DNA of 64,000 nt from Lunularia cruciata (GCA_948567375.1 OX419756.1:68302552-68366551), one strand, 5' to 3'; counted from the stretch's first letter, positions 23,001 through 31,850 are shown. Program-made: numbers and translations. The notes: generated by a model not told the origin, from the sequence alone.

Positions 23001-25497
23001 GCTTCTTCCATGCTTACGTTCAGGTAGGTTCGCAGCCAACCGTAAACCCATGGAACTAAGTACATCATTATTTAAGGTTATCTGTATTGAACATTCTAAG
23101 ACTCCCAGCGGAGTGTTCCGCAAATATCCTGTCCTGGGATCGCTCCGTGACACATCCCGTTGATCAAATGTCATAAACGTCTCGCTGTTATCACCACAAG
23201 AAAGCCAAGAGAAGAACTCTATTGGCTTCATCACTCATCGTTGTCCTCCTGCAAGCATGCACACTTTGTATATGCCGTTTACCTGCCTGACATTTTATTC
23301 TGAGTGTACTAGGCATGTCGTTCCAGTCTCATCTCATAGATTATGATTAATCATGCAGCTGATATGATCATGAAGTTGTGATTTGCAGGAGAGACGTAAA
23401 TTCGGACCATTAGGGTGGAACATCCCATACGAGTTTAACGAATCAGACCTACGAATAAGTGTTCGCCAGCTCAAAATGTTTATAGAGGAATATCCCGAAG
23501 AGGTATCTGAATTCGAAGTCCCCTGCTTTTATGATAAAAGCTGTGTGCATATGGAGCTTGAACAACTATACGTCTCATTCACATCACCTCATGAGCGCGG
23601 AAACAGAGTGACCTGCTTAAATTCAGACGCCTGTATCTATAATCTATGGAGAAGTTGTCCATTGACTAAATGGATAATGTTTATACTCTCTACGGTGTCG
23701 CAGATTCCCTACAAAGCTCTGAACTACCTCACCGGCGAATGTAACTATGGTGGTCGAGTGACGGACGACCACGATCGCCGAACCTTGCTCACCATCTTAA
23801 TTGGTTTCTACTGTCCGGAAATTCATCTAGACAATTACTCATTTTCGGAGTCTGGGCTTTATCGTGCACCGCCTCACGGTAATGTACACAGGCAAGCTAT
23901 TTTACATGTTCATATAAAGCCTCGATGAGTGCTGACTTCAAGCCTTCACTTAGTTCTGCTGGAAATGGTCAGTTGTAGCATTTAGAGATCCATGGACCCA
24001 GAGCAGTTCCACCCTTCATGGAACAGGATTTAAAGCTTTTAGTGCCGCCTCCAGGTGAACACCAAAGTTATCTGGAGTTCATCAAGGAGCTTCCTTCACA
24101 ACCACGGCCTGAGACTTACGGCTTTCACGACAATGCCGACATTACGAAGGACACAACTAATACAGAGCGCCTGCTCAACTCTCTTCTGCTTGCTGCTCCT
24201 TCTACAACAGAAGTAACAACAGGGGGGAGTGCCAAGAAAGGACCTTCACCGGACGAAATACTTCTAAATATTGCTGTGGACATCCAAGGGAAACTTCCGA
24301 GCAATTTCGATATTGAGCAAGCCCAAATGAAATTTCCTGTTACATATTTGGAATCGATGAATACAGTGTTGTGCCAGGTTTGTGCATACCCTCTTATATC
24401 TGATCTCTTCAAGTCCATGCTTAATCTCCAAAACCATTTTAGGGAAGAAGCTACTTCAGTTTCTCAAATCTTTGCTCCGGTAAATAGGTCAAGTCCAGTA
24501 ATCCAGAACTGAATGTTGCATGCACGACCAGGAGCTGGAGAGGTACAACAAACTCCTCACTATTATTCGTGTAAGTCTTGATCAAATTCAAAAGGCAGTG
24601 AAAGGATTCATCGTAATGAGCGCCGATTTGGAACTTCTAGCGAGAAACCTTATGGATGGGAAAATTCCGGTGATGTGGGCAGCCAAATCTTATCCTTCAC
24701 GGAAGCCTCTGGCCAACTATGTGGCTGACCTCGTTGATAGAGTGGTCTTCTTTAACGATTGGGTCACAACTGGAGCCCCTATTATCTTTTGGATCTCCGG
24801 ATTTTTCTTCACGCAATCCTTTTTGACAGGAGCAAAGCAAAACTTCGCTCGTTCTCGACATTGTCCGATCGACATGATAGATTTTGAATTCAAGATCATC
24901 GAAGATGCTGTAATTTACCAACCTGTTGCTGAATTAAAAGCTACTAATCCATGTTAGATTTTAAGTTCAAGATCATCGAAAATGCCGTAAGTTACCAACC
25001 TGCTGCTAAAATAAAAGCTGTAATGCAGAAAGTACGGCAAATGAATCAAGTATAGTCATTAGCTTGTTATTTTCGAGTGCATTGTATGAGGCTTGTAGCA
25101 TATGAAGGTTGATTGACACAATTCGTGTCCATCTCTGCTCCATTCTTACTGTCTGCAGAAATCGATTACAGCGAAGCCAGATTTTGGAGTTTATGTCAAG
25201 GGACTCTTTCTTGAAGGGGCCAGATATGATTACGTTACTCATGCGCTAGGCGAGTCAAAGCAGAAACAGCTTTACACATCGGCTCCAGTGATATGGATGA
25301 TGCCAAATGAAGTTGTGAAGTTCACGCCTTTCCCACACTATATGTGCCCAATGTATAAGACCAGTGATCGACGAGGTACCCTGTCCACAACTGGCCATTC
25401 AACAAACTTCGTTATGGAGGTGAACTTACCGTCGATACATCTTCAAAGCCACTGGATAAAGCGGGGAGTGGCTCTACTAACTCAACTTGATGAGTAA
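42..25497 (+). CDS. axonemal dynein heavy chain, inner-arm (single-headed) type, 5' end outside window
   Basis: This ATP-driven microtubule motor subunit would act in the inner arms of the sperm flagellum. I placed 49 exons, with phases agreeing at every junction after exon 3: 42-269, 458-605, 1357-1470, 2045-2203, 2436-2624, 3207-3578, 4107-4310, 4542-4706, 4917-5111, 5245-5600, 5963-6062, 6589-6780, 7035-7279, 7542-7734, 8525-8833, 9185-9251, 9489-9631, 9898-10229, 10421-10642, 10943-11101, 11454-11631, 11948-12244, 12425-12670, 13044-13211, 13329-13475, 13720-13821, 13943-14047, 14337-14470, 14644-14767, 15078-15236, 15327-15473, 15982-16100, 16231-16438, 16747-17019, 17401-17589, 17943-18044, 18229-18432, 18550-18765, 20629-20773, 20930-21177, 21390-21506, 21617-21700, 21953-22036, 22433-23023, 23389-23502, 23704-23878, 24055-24377, 24532-24909, 25159-25497 (TAA). 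They encode about 3270 residues; the tail and early linker lie upstream of the window. One exon of about 35 codons is missing between 605 and 1357. The C-terminus ([20 protein letters not shown]) resembles the DNAH1/3/7/12 group; the exact subfamily is unresolved. No stop or frameshift was found in any placed exon. Confidence 0.95.
606..1356 (+). other. dynein intron interval that should contain one unfound linker exon
   Basis: Exon 2 ends in phase 1 and exon 3 begins in phase 0, so an exon of length 3n+2 is needed here. In related heavy chains about 35 residues around a conserved Arg-His-Trp follow the Asn-Pro-Gly that ends exon 2. I read all three + frames and saw no convincing candidate. 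It may be very divergent, lost, or hidden behind non-canonical splice sites. Confidence 0.5.
2961..3000. repeat. 20-bp tandem duplication in dynein intron
   Basis: Two head-to-tail copies of GATAGACGGAGCTCAGTATC lie at 2961-2980 and 2981-3000, differing at one base. They sit in the intron between exons 5 and 6. Confidence 0.9.
4917..6780 (+). other. dynein AAA1, the main ATPase site (exons 9-12)
   Basis: The Walker A motif GPAGTGKT lies at 5064-5087 and the Walker B motif CFDEFNRI follows in exon 10 (near 5350). [23 protein letters not shown] precedes the P-loop in shorter conserved blocks, and the sensor-type stretch [17 protein letters not shown] is near 5500. All catalytic motifs of the primary hydrolysis site are intact, which supports a working motor. 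The exon 10/11 junction (5600/5963) splits a glycine codon in MIGE. Confidence 0.95.
7035..8833 (+). other. dynein AAA2 nucleotide-binding module (exons 13-15)
   Basis: The P-loop variant GYSFGAKT lies at 7182-7205, where the family usually has G-PFGGKT. It is followed by [24 protein letters not shown] and [18 protein letters not shown], all classic AAA2 blocks. [13 protein letters not shown] is near 8630. Exon 14 restores the frame by joining AA at 7279 to G at 7542. The 790-bp intron before exon 15 contains a (TA)n microsatellite. Confidence 0.93.
7985..8016. repeat. (TA)n microsatellite in dynein intron
   Basis: About 16 uninterrupted TA units lie in the intron between exons 14 and 15. 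No coding role is apparent. Confidence 0.95.
9185..11631 (+). other. dynein AAA3 regulatory ATPase module (exons 16-21)
   Basis: The Walker A motif GPTGTGKS lies at 10165-10188 and the Walker B motif [11 protein letters not shown] is in exon 19 near 10545. [12 protein letters not shown] near 11000 and a conserved RHFNVV follow. The very short exon 16 (9185-9251, 67 bp, [10 protein letters not shown]) was recognised from the conserved helix and from phase: its single overhanging base joins AG at 9489 to form lysine. AAA3 gates motor activity in other dyneins. Confidence 0.92.
11738..11791. repeat. near-perfect inverted repeat with 3-nt loop in dynein intron
   Basis: The left arm is 11738-11762 and the right arm 11766-11791, separated by ATA. 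Pairing is continuous over about 25 bp apart from one mismatch/bulge near the base. It could form a cruciform or RNA hairpin, or be a relic of a palindromic insertion. Confidence 0.85.
11948..14047 (+). other. dynein AAA4 module (exons 22-27)
   Basis: The AAA4 P-loop GVGGSGRQS is in exon 23 near 12600. Downstream blocks are [13 protein letters not shown] (13329), [20 protein letters not shown] (13723) and [13 protein letters not shown]. The donor of exon 25 at 13475 is GTCCGT, weaker than the others. It is supported because the next exon resumes with the expected [10 protein letters not shown]. Introns here carry two short-loop inverted repeats (11738-11791 and 12903-12937). Confidence 0.9.
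12903..12937. repeat. perfect 16-bp inverted repeat with 3-nt loop in dynein intron
   Basis: Arms 12903-12918 and 12922-12937 are perfect reverse complements (TCCATAGGGCATGATG on the left) separated by AAT. This is the second short-loop palindrome within 1.2 kb. Confidence 0.9.
14337..16860 (+). other. dynein stalk coiled coil and microtubule-binding domain (exons 28-34)
   Basis: The first helix runs from [19 protein letters not shown] (14380) through the Lys/Glu-rich exons 29 and 30. The microtubule-binding tip is in exons 31-33, with [29 protein letters not shown] and LKEYDKDNI. The returning helix covers [20 protein letters not shown] and exon 34. Heptad-like, Ala- and Lys-rich composition fits an antiparallel coiled coil. 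The gap between exon 31 and exon 32 (15474-15981) is non-coding. Confidence 0.9.
16861..18432 (+). other. dynein AAA5 module (exons 34-37)
   Basis: AAA5 starts at [12 protein letters not shown] with the degenerate nucleotide site usual for this module. It continues through [51 protein letters not shown] and [10 protein letters not shown]. The end, [18 protein letters not shown], is diagnostic. Splice sites are GT-AG throughout. No Walker motif capable of hydrolysis is expected here. Confidence 0.9.
18858..19109 (+). repeat. left LTR of the intronic Copia element
   Basis: It is matched by the repeat at 20079-20326, including the shared blocks GTCAACCTATTA, CACAGCCTTCAATCCTC and CTCTGTATCTTTATAATCC, with scattered substitutions. 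The end is estimated from where similarity stops, 12 bp before the primer site. Confidence 0.8.
19122..19133 (+). other. primer-binding site of Copia element
   Basis: TGGTGTCAGAGC differs by one base from the site complementary to the 3' end of plant initiator-Met tRNA that is usual in Copia elements. It lies just inside the left LTR. Confidence 0.75.
19441..19926 (+). CDS. Copia-type Gag polyprotein fragment (161 codons)
   Basis: The reading frame is open from ATG at 19441 to TAG at 19924-19926. After an Ala/Pro-rich start, the body ([44 protein letters not shown]) follows the layout of Copia Gag/UBN2 proteins: a target-sequence-like motif, a W-x-x-L block and a final helix. It lacks the zinc knuckle and stops where the rest of Gag would follow, so it is truncated. 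The frame has stayed open although the element is otherwise gutted. Confidence in the family is good, in expression low. Confidence 0.75.
   Translation: MFATAGPNAPASAAAPAASFIQFDITFMKFNGDFFHSRKHSLPLKLKVASVFSIIVDGTEVRPTSAAYLSDREHKDNVDLEAIISTMVPEYGSAISGYTLASEVWKDLTTMYEGTADVPIMYLLDTLMTTKKREGVSVAKHITTFSGLLNQLAALNSLIND
20079..20326 (+). repeat. right LTR of the intronic Copia element
   Basis: This is a direct repeat of 18858-19109 with about ten per cent divergence by eye. The match ends near CGATTTACTACA. It is followed by ordinary intron sequence up to the acceptor at 20628. Confidence 0.8.
24055..25497 (+). other. dynein C-terminal domain (exons 47-49)
   Basis: The C-terminal cap begins after [15 protein letters not shown] and includes AIKGF-type helix sequence ([15 protein letters not shown]), WLSGFFF-type block ([15 protein letters not shown]), [14 protein letters not shown] and the terminal [13 protein letters not shown]. 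The length is normal. The donor of exon 48 is GTAATT at 24910. A 63-bp near copy of this exon end lies just inside the intron at 24957-25019 and carries a stronger GTAAGT donor. The stop TAA is 25495-25497. Confidence 0.93.
24880..25019 (+). repeat. 63-bp duplication across the exon 48 donor
   Basis: Copy 1 (24880-24942) spans the last codons of exon 48 and its donor. Copy 2 (24957-25019) lies in the intron after a 14-bp spacer. The copies differ at 8 of 63 positions. Copy 1 has donor GTAATT and copy 2 has the consensus GTAAGT, but splicing at copy 2 would include an in-frame TAG at 24955-24957. Confidence 0.9.
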
Positions 25498-26585
25498 TTG
25501 AACTGGAGTGAGTTAGAAGGATTGGTCCTCCACGAACCTCCATTAGAGTACAACTCAGTGTCCTACCTGTCTCCGGAGCAACCCTTGGTGTACATAGTGA
25601 GGGAATCGAAGAATTTTCGTCAGCTCAATCCTTCGGTAACCTTTACCTATTGAGAGGTCCACACCCATTCGACTGTGTACGTAGAAGTGATCAGACACGA
25701 GTTTATGTGCTTTGTCGCTGTGGGCAATTGATTTGTCAGGATGTTGCAGAGTAGAGCTGGCTGGATAGCGTGCACAAGTTTCACTAAACCTTGGTTTTTG
25801 GTCTTTCCATAATTTCTACATGAATTGCAGGTGAAGCTTTACTGGTGAACAATTGAATCTAGCCAGGAAGTTTCAAGGCACTTCATTTTCTACACGCCAG
25901 GATTCCTACCTTAATTGTCATTCTGTCCAGCACAAAAGTACAGATTCTTTTTGGCATAGAATTAGAAGGCGTGGGACTTGACATTATCTCTTGTGTTCAA
26001 AGAAAACGAACCTCACCTTTATGGTTCGAGTGTCGCTGTTTGCAAAATTATGGAAATTAAAAAAAGGAAAATTTGGGATAGAGATCTGCAATTTTACCCA
26101 TACAAAGACGACAATTTGCATCCAATCCAACAAAAAGGCGATAAATGTGAAGAAAAGAATTATAAAGATGGTAGGTTGCAGCTACTTGCCCATAAGGGTC
26201 TACAATCTTCATCAAAGTTTTCTAAACCCCCGCTGGAAGTATGAAGGCTTCGATAAGAAACCACATCACAGCAGCATATACAGAGACTTGCCTTGTAGAG
26301 AAAACCTCCTATCTACTTGTCCTCGAACAGGAGGGGAGAGGCTGCGTCTCAGGTATATCAATCAGCGATGAGAACTATGGAGAGCAGGTGTAAACTGAAG
26401 ATATATTTGTACAAAATTGGCAAGTAAAAATTCCTACAAACAGATGTTCCCCGACGTGAAGGCTACAAAAATCTCTATCAAGATCTAGCTTGAAACCCTA
26501 TACTAGCCGCTTCTTTGACCGGTCTTCTCTTCAAGAGGTTGCATGGAAATAAGAGCTCTAATAACCGGAGTCCCGTATAATCTCT
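25498..26585. other. intergenic region between convergent dynein and SmD2 genes
   Basis: This 1.09-kb interval must hold the 3' UTRs and terminators of both genes. No conserved protein was recognised on either strand, and no canonical AATAAA signal close to either stop stood out. Short open frames near 25980-26370 lack codon or family support. Confidence 0.6.
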
Positions 26586-28170
26586 CTACTTAGGGTTTCT
26601 AAGCACAATGATGACAGAGTCGCCCCGCAAAAACATTTTGCTAATGAACCTATCCTTGTTCACAGGCTTCGCCTTCTTCTTGCCTAACCCGGTCTTGGGC
26701 ACCTAGCGAAAAATAAAACAATCATGCATTTAGCAAAACTGTGAGCGCCTGGAAAGAGTCTGCATCTTAAGCATCCATTCTATACCTATGAAGCAGTTCA
26801 ACTAAAATTGCTGAATCGAGAGCCTGGTCGGCAAGGTGGTCTGACAAGTACCTCCGTCCACATTTCCTTAACGTTTTCGAGGACCATGTTACAATGCCTG
26901 TCAAAGGCTTTAACTCGTCCAAGCAATTTCTTGTTGTTTCTGCAATTGATCAGCACCTGCACGAGGAAAACAGAAAATGAAATCAGCAAGCCAGGAAACG
27001 AAAACGAGAAACCGAAGACAACGATTTGTGTTGTTCCTTTTACATCCCACGTTCACATCCTTGGAACTAACACTATCATAGCGCGTATCTGTCACCGCTG
27101 ATGATAAAAAAGAGAGCTGTTGACCACCATTTAATCGAATCAGAGGCAAGATAAGGTCCACAGCATAACTTGGGGTCACCATCACTAACAGGTGCAACAG
27201 ACTCATTTGGGATTACAGAGTAGATACAATGCACTTGTGCCCCGTATCATGTTTAGCTCGGAACAAAAATTAACAATTGAGACAGGATTAGAAGTTAATT
27301 CTGGCCTGTAACTGAGTGAGCGGCACTGCATGCAGTTCTCCTTCATTAAGAGTCCTATTGAACCGGTACTTCACAACAAGAGCGTTGACTAACTATTACC
27401 TCCCTCGAGAATTTCAGCGGGAAATCTAGTTTTATAGGAACTAACCCAGTTAAAATACGATTTCAAGAAGACAGACTAGGTCTAGGAGCGTCCAATGCAG
27501 CTATCATTCACGTTCTAAATGGTGAACGAAACCTGCAGCTGGTAAAGATAAGATCAACCTGAGTGTTGTTCTTCACGGACATCGTCAACACAGAAAGAGG
27601 CCCGGTGGAGAACTCCTCCTCCTCCGTTTTCTCCTGTAAATCACATAAGACTCAGTACAATGTGTGTTCCAGCATAGATATTCAAGACAGCCAAACCCGT
27701 AACAATTTCAAACTAGCACCAACTATCACTAAATTTAAGCCAAAATTCTTGCAAAGCAACGAGAAAGCAGATCGCGGACTCACAGTATCCTCTTCCATTG
27801 GCCTAGCACTGCAAACATCCGACGTAAGCAAAAAGTCAGCTTTCAAATTGACGCTAATAGGGAGCTCCCAGACGACAATCAGAAACCCTAACACTTCCAT
27901 AACCAAACCCGTCGAAAACAGCGCTACAAAGAATCAATGTGGGAGAGCAAATACAAAAAAAAGCCTGAGAAAGCGAGACCTGCAGATAAAGAAAGACATG
28001 CTAGTTAGATTAAGCAAAATATCGACACCAATCTCGTCCAGGCACAAAACCCTGACAAGCTTAAACCCTGAGACCAACGACCAAATCAGGTGCGCGCAAC
28101 GATTTCACGGTGTACAAAATCATTAAACAAGCATTCCTGAAGAACGGCCAGAGAGCGACATTTACCTCAT
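26586..28170 (-). CDS. SmD2: small nuclear ribonucleoprotein Sm D2, five exons
   Basis: SmD2 is a subunit of the heptameric Sm ring that binds U1, U2, U4 and U5 snRNAs in the spliceosome. Coding exons on the minus strand are 28170-28166 (ATGAG), 27808-27784, 27633-27559, 26956-26852 and 26702-26586 (TAG). Together they give 327 bp, or 108 residues, the usual plant length. The protein starts [10 protein letters not shown]. It continues with [19 protein letters not shown] and [20 protein letters not shown] (Sm1), then [13 protein letters not shown]. It ends [20 protein letters not shown] (Sm2). All introns are GT-AG on the minus strand. The 5-bp first coding exon was chosen because it completes the conserved N-terminus in frame. 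Intron 1 is 357 bp. The gene converges on the dynein gene and looks intact. Confidence 0.96.
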
Positions 28171-29416
28171 GGCGACAAGCTCTGGAAATTCAATACGAGC
28201 CCAAAATTGCGTGCGCGCTGAGAAATTTGAAAATGCCAAACAACGTAGCGATCGTCGTGCTGCGGGAAGGCAGGAACTGAGAAAGCCGCCCTTCCTCGTT
28301 TTCTTCCTTTGCTTCCCTTCTTGTCCGTCCGTCGGTCTGCGCCACAGTTCCGTGGCTTTACCCACTGAATCCGTCCACGACCCTGTGGTCAACTCCAGCA
28401 GTTCGACTGACATCGGGCAGAACCAACTCATTACCGGAGTCCTGGACATAGGTTGAGCACGGTGTGTTACGATCGACCATAACGGGTTACGAACTGACCC
28501 CGACGACCCCAACGACAGTGACCGTGGTCGACGAGAAGGACCTTGTCGAATAGAATAAACCTTGGTCCTTCTCGTCGACCTCGGTCTATGATAACCACGT
28601 ATTAAATAAATAAATAAATAAAAGTACAAAAATGTATATATAAGAGGAGGGGAAGGATGTGAGGGGAAGTCCAAACTAAGATGAAGCTTATAAAATAGAA
28701 TAACTCTAGGAACCATGAGGTAATGTTCAAGTCTGTGTGACTAAGGACAACACACAATAGATCTAATAATGAATGAGGAATTTAATGTACTTTACGTGCT
28801 GAAAAAGGGTAACACGTTGAGATTATATTGAATAGCCTAGTGCAAGTGAGCCTCATCCTTTGTTTTTAATTCCGTGGTGTACTAACTACAAATGCAAGGT
28901 AGCTAGCACACCAAGGCTTTAGAACATAAAGAATAGAACCTCATAAAGCAATAGCAAGAGATCTTGCGGAAAAGGTTTGTTCTTTTGTGAGTACTCTTGG
29001 TTGGTGTATTGAACAACAAAAAACATAGGGAATAGAACGTATAACGTTCAGTCACTATATTAATGAGCGCAATAATTAGAGGTAAAATATAAAAACTTCA
29101 GTTTTTAGTAAAGAAATGCAGCTTTTGAATGGTTTAAAATCAATTTAAAGTTCAAAACAAGGAAGCCTAATTTAGCAATATAAAACTAAAAAGACTTTGT
29201 GTGCTTTTTACCTCCAAAAATGAAAAGAAGTCTAGGAGTTTGCTTCTTGAATTGAGCAAAGGAACCAATGTTATGATCCTCTTATTATTCTTTCTAAATT
29301 GGGAAACATTGCAAGAGCACCTCAACATATATGTCCTTTTCTAACAAACAAACATTAAATGGATTAATATAATATTTACATCCATAATCAACTAGGAGAA
29401 TACTATAGAGTCATGA
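28171..29416. other. SmD2 upstream region and AT-rich spacer
   Basis: The first 400 bp, GC-richer than the rest, should contain the SmD2 promoter and 5' UTR, though no TATA box is obvious. From about 28600 the DNA becomes AT-rich, starting with an ATAA-type microsatellite near 28600-28622. No gene was recognised up to the gypsy LTR. Confidence 0.6.
28521..28585. repeat. 22-bp inverted repeat upstream of SmD2
   Basis: Arms 28521-28542 and 28564-28585 pair at 21 of 22 positions across a 21-nt spacer (core GGTCGACGAGAAGGACC). It lies about 350-415 bp upstream of the SmD2 start codon. It could be a hairpin, a terminal-inverted-repeat relic or a palindromic regulatory site. Confidence 0.85.
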
Positions 29417-30156
29417 TGTAATACCAAGAGCTAGCCATATGATCTAGATGTGAAATTCGGTTTGATAACATCTAGAATGATGTTATACATGATGGTCAAA
29501 ATAAATTAGATAGAAGTATCACCAAAAGAGTACTTCTACTAATAGGGCATAAACCAAAATAGACTTGAGAACCTTAGAACCAATAGCTAGACATATGATT
29601 TAAAGGTGAGAATTGGTTTGGTAACATTTGGAAGGATGTTACACATGATGGACTAAACAGATCAGAAAGAGGTATCACCAAAAAGGGACTTCTACTAATA
29701 GAGTAGGAACCGAAATATGCCTGAAATCTTTGAAGGCAATTTTGGAGGCTTAAACGGATGAATTAGGCCTTGAAAATGTGCAGATCCCTCCCCCCAATAG
29801 AGAAAGGGTTGGCCTTCCCTCCCCCCTGTTTTGTCTCGTTGAGAGCTTTCCAACGGTACCTTACTCATGTGATTCTGAGATTCCTACAGGAAGATTCCCT
29901 AAAAGATTCTATCTGGTCAAAGCTTGTTTGACCAACCAGATAGGACCTAGACCAGACATGTCACCCATCCAAGTAAGTAATCCAAGGGTGGAGCTTGCTG
30001 ACATGTCACCTATTTGTGTCCCTAATCCTATGGTGGAGCTTCCTTGGCATAGATCCTCTTTGTCTATATAATAAAGAGAAGGTGCTCTCTTGGGGCATCC
30101 ATTGTTTGAGTGTGCAATTTGTGTTTTCTCTCTTCTCTTGTCCTTGGAGTATTACA
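29417..30156 (+). repeat. left LTR of the gypsy element
   Basis: It matches 35284-36024 along its whole length. A TATATAA box at 30065-30071 probably sets the transcription start. The U3 part contains an internal duplication of about 157 bp (from 29423 and from 29580), sharing blocks such as GGTATCACC/AGTATCACC and ACTTCTACTAATAG. Confidence 0.95.
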
Positions 30157-30157
30157 A

Positions 30158-30168
30158 TGGTATCAGAG
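30158..30168 (+). other. primer-binding site of gypsy element
   Basis: TGGTATCAGAG directly follows the left LTR after one spacer base. It is complementary to the 3' end of initiator-Met tRNA, the usual primer of plant LTR elements. Confidence 0.9.
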
Positions 30169-30296
30169 TGAGTGTTTTAGTCCAAGATAGTGGATCACCC
30201 CTCTTGGAATAGCACAAACTATTGAAATTGAGTAATTTGAGGTGGAGAACATAGAGTAGTTGCTAGACTTAGGAAGGACTTTAGAGAGCGGATGGG

Positions 30297-30726
30297 ATGG
30301 ATGCACCGGGGGGCCAATTTCCCGCACCTAGCTTTCCATTCTCAAACCCATTCCACATCAAGGTTATGTATATCCAGCGTGAGCAGATGAGGGTATTGCT
30401 AGTTTATCACTTTGGCGCAAAATTCATGGACAGAGTGATGAACTCACCAAACTCGGTGATTCTACCTGTGGTGATATATGACAGAGAGTGGGATTTGACA
30501 ATCTACATTCTATTATGATAAAATGGATATGAATGTCCCTAATCCTCTCCCTTTCAACACTCAAGTAGAAATCCGTTATGTAGTGAGGCCGAAATTGATG
30601 TTTAGAGATTTTGTGATTAGGAATTTTGGTGAGGAGTATTATCAACAAGTGATAGCTTCTAAGGTCCCAATGGTAGTTCCGATAGTTCGTGCGCCTTCCA
30701 GAGTGATTATATTGACTCTGTATTGA
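30297..30726 (+). other. pre-gag leader with two short related open frames
   Basis: Frame 1 (30297-30518, 73 codons) and frame 2 (30523-30726, 67 codons) lie between the primer site and gag. They are weakly alike: each has a Pro-Phe start, a V-x-x-x-x-x-R stretch, a central Phe-Gly and a hydrophobic Val-Pro-Val/Ile-Val end. Neither resembles a known retroelement domain to me. They could be a decayed gag N-terminus or an extra leader peptide. Confidence 0.4.
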
Positions 30727-30741
30727 AGTAGACATTAGCAA

Positions 30742-31850
30742 TTGAGTGTTGTAAAAACCATGGATCCGCAATTGCAAGAGTTGGTGCAAGGAATGCAAGG
30801 GATGTTGAATGAATTTCGAGAGATTAAGATGACCATGGAGACATTACAAAGTCAAGTGCAGATCCTCAAGAATGATCAAGCCATGCAAGAAGAAGAGCCG
30901 TCTCAAAACCCAGTACCTGCGACTGAAGTACTTGGAGAGGCATCCGTGCCTACAAACCCTATCAACAATGAAGCCACATTGCTACTTTGGATGAAGAAGA
31001 CCTGCAACATCGAACCTTACAAGGGGCAACGTTTGATGGGAGTAGTGGAAAATTGGATCTCGAGAATGAATCGATATTTCCGATTGTTCTCAATAGAGAT
31101 CACAGAGCATGTTGTAGGCGTGTTTGCATGTGGGTACTTGACCGATAAAGCCCTCACATGGTATGATGCTTGGGAATGATCCATGCTGGCAGAGAGAATG
31201 GAGGTCACATGGACAGCAATGCAAGAAGGATTGCTGAAGAATTTCCAATCGGTGGATTCTGTGCAGATGGCTTGAACCCGACTATGGGGATTGAGATAGA
31301 AGAATAGCGTACAAGAGTATGTGGAGGCTTTTCTGGATCTACGAGTTGCAATTACCGACATGAGTCCAATAGAGGCTCTCGATAATTTCAAACAAGGGTT
31401 GAAAGAGCAGATTCGTCAAGAAGTCATGGTGCAAAATCCTTGCACGGTATTTGAAGCCATTGCTTGTGCGCGGAGAATAGCAAGAGCATTAGGTGGAGGT
31501 GAAGAAGTAGCTCCACCTCAACATTATCGGGCAGAAATGCCACACATGGGTGGACCAATACTGATGGAATTGGGCAACCTTTGATTTTGGGATTGAGGAG
31601 CACGACCGCTTCAAGAGGAGCGGGGACGGGTAGAAGAACAAAGAGATGGAGTCCCACGAGGAGAAGGGACTCGAGGAGAACAACGCCGTTGTAACAATTG
31701 TGGCCGTATTGGGCACATATCTACCAACTGTCGCACTCGTTTCCTTAGAGGCCCTCGGCCTTTGTTCAGGCAATCTTTGAACAACATGGAGAGGCACATT
31801 GACGAGGAGGAGGTGGAAATCACTTCGGAAAACAAAGATCGCCAATAAAG
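30742..31850 (+). pseudogene. gypsy gag with CCHC zinc knuckle, interrupted
   Basis: This is the capsid/nucleocapsid part of the element. A single frame runs from 30742 through the retrotransposon-Gag core (WISRMNRYFRLFSI, YLTDKALTWYDAWE) and the coiled region to a CX2CX4HX4C knuckle (RRCNNCGRIGHISTNC, about 31684-31734). Stops interrupt it at 31177, 31273, 31297 and 31582. After 31850 the frame changes before the protease. It is not functional as it stands. Confidence 0.85.

Larger units (their letters stand above)
18550..23878 (+). other. dynein strut, AAA6 and ring closure (exons 38-46)
   Basis: The coiled strut ([31 protein letters not shown]) is followed, after the large transposon-bearing intron, by [35 protein letters not shown] and the long exon 44. 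Exon 44 is 197 codons, with [26 protein letters not shown] and [13 protein letters not shown]6 ends with [20 protein letters not shown] in exon 46. All junction phases are consistent. Confidence 0.92.

Noticed and set aside
27563-28126. 187-codon open frame on the plus strand
   Set aside because: It lies antisense over SmD2 exons and introns, has no recognisable family and is explained by the compositional shadow of the real gene.
28162-28716. 184-codon minus-strand frame spanning the SmD2 start
   Set aside because: The frame runs through the SmD2 5' UTR and start region, contains no family motif and conflicts with the well-supported start codon at 28170.
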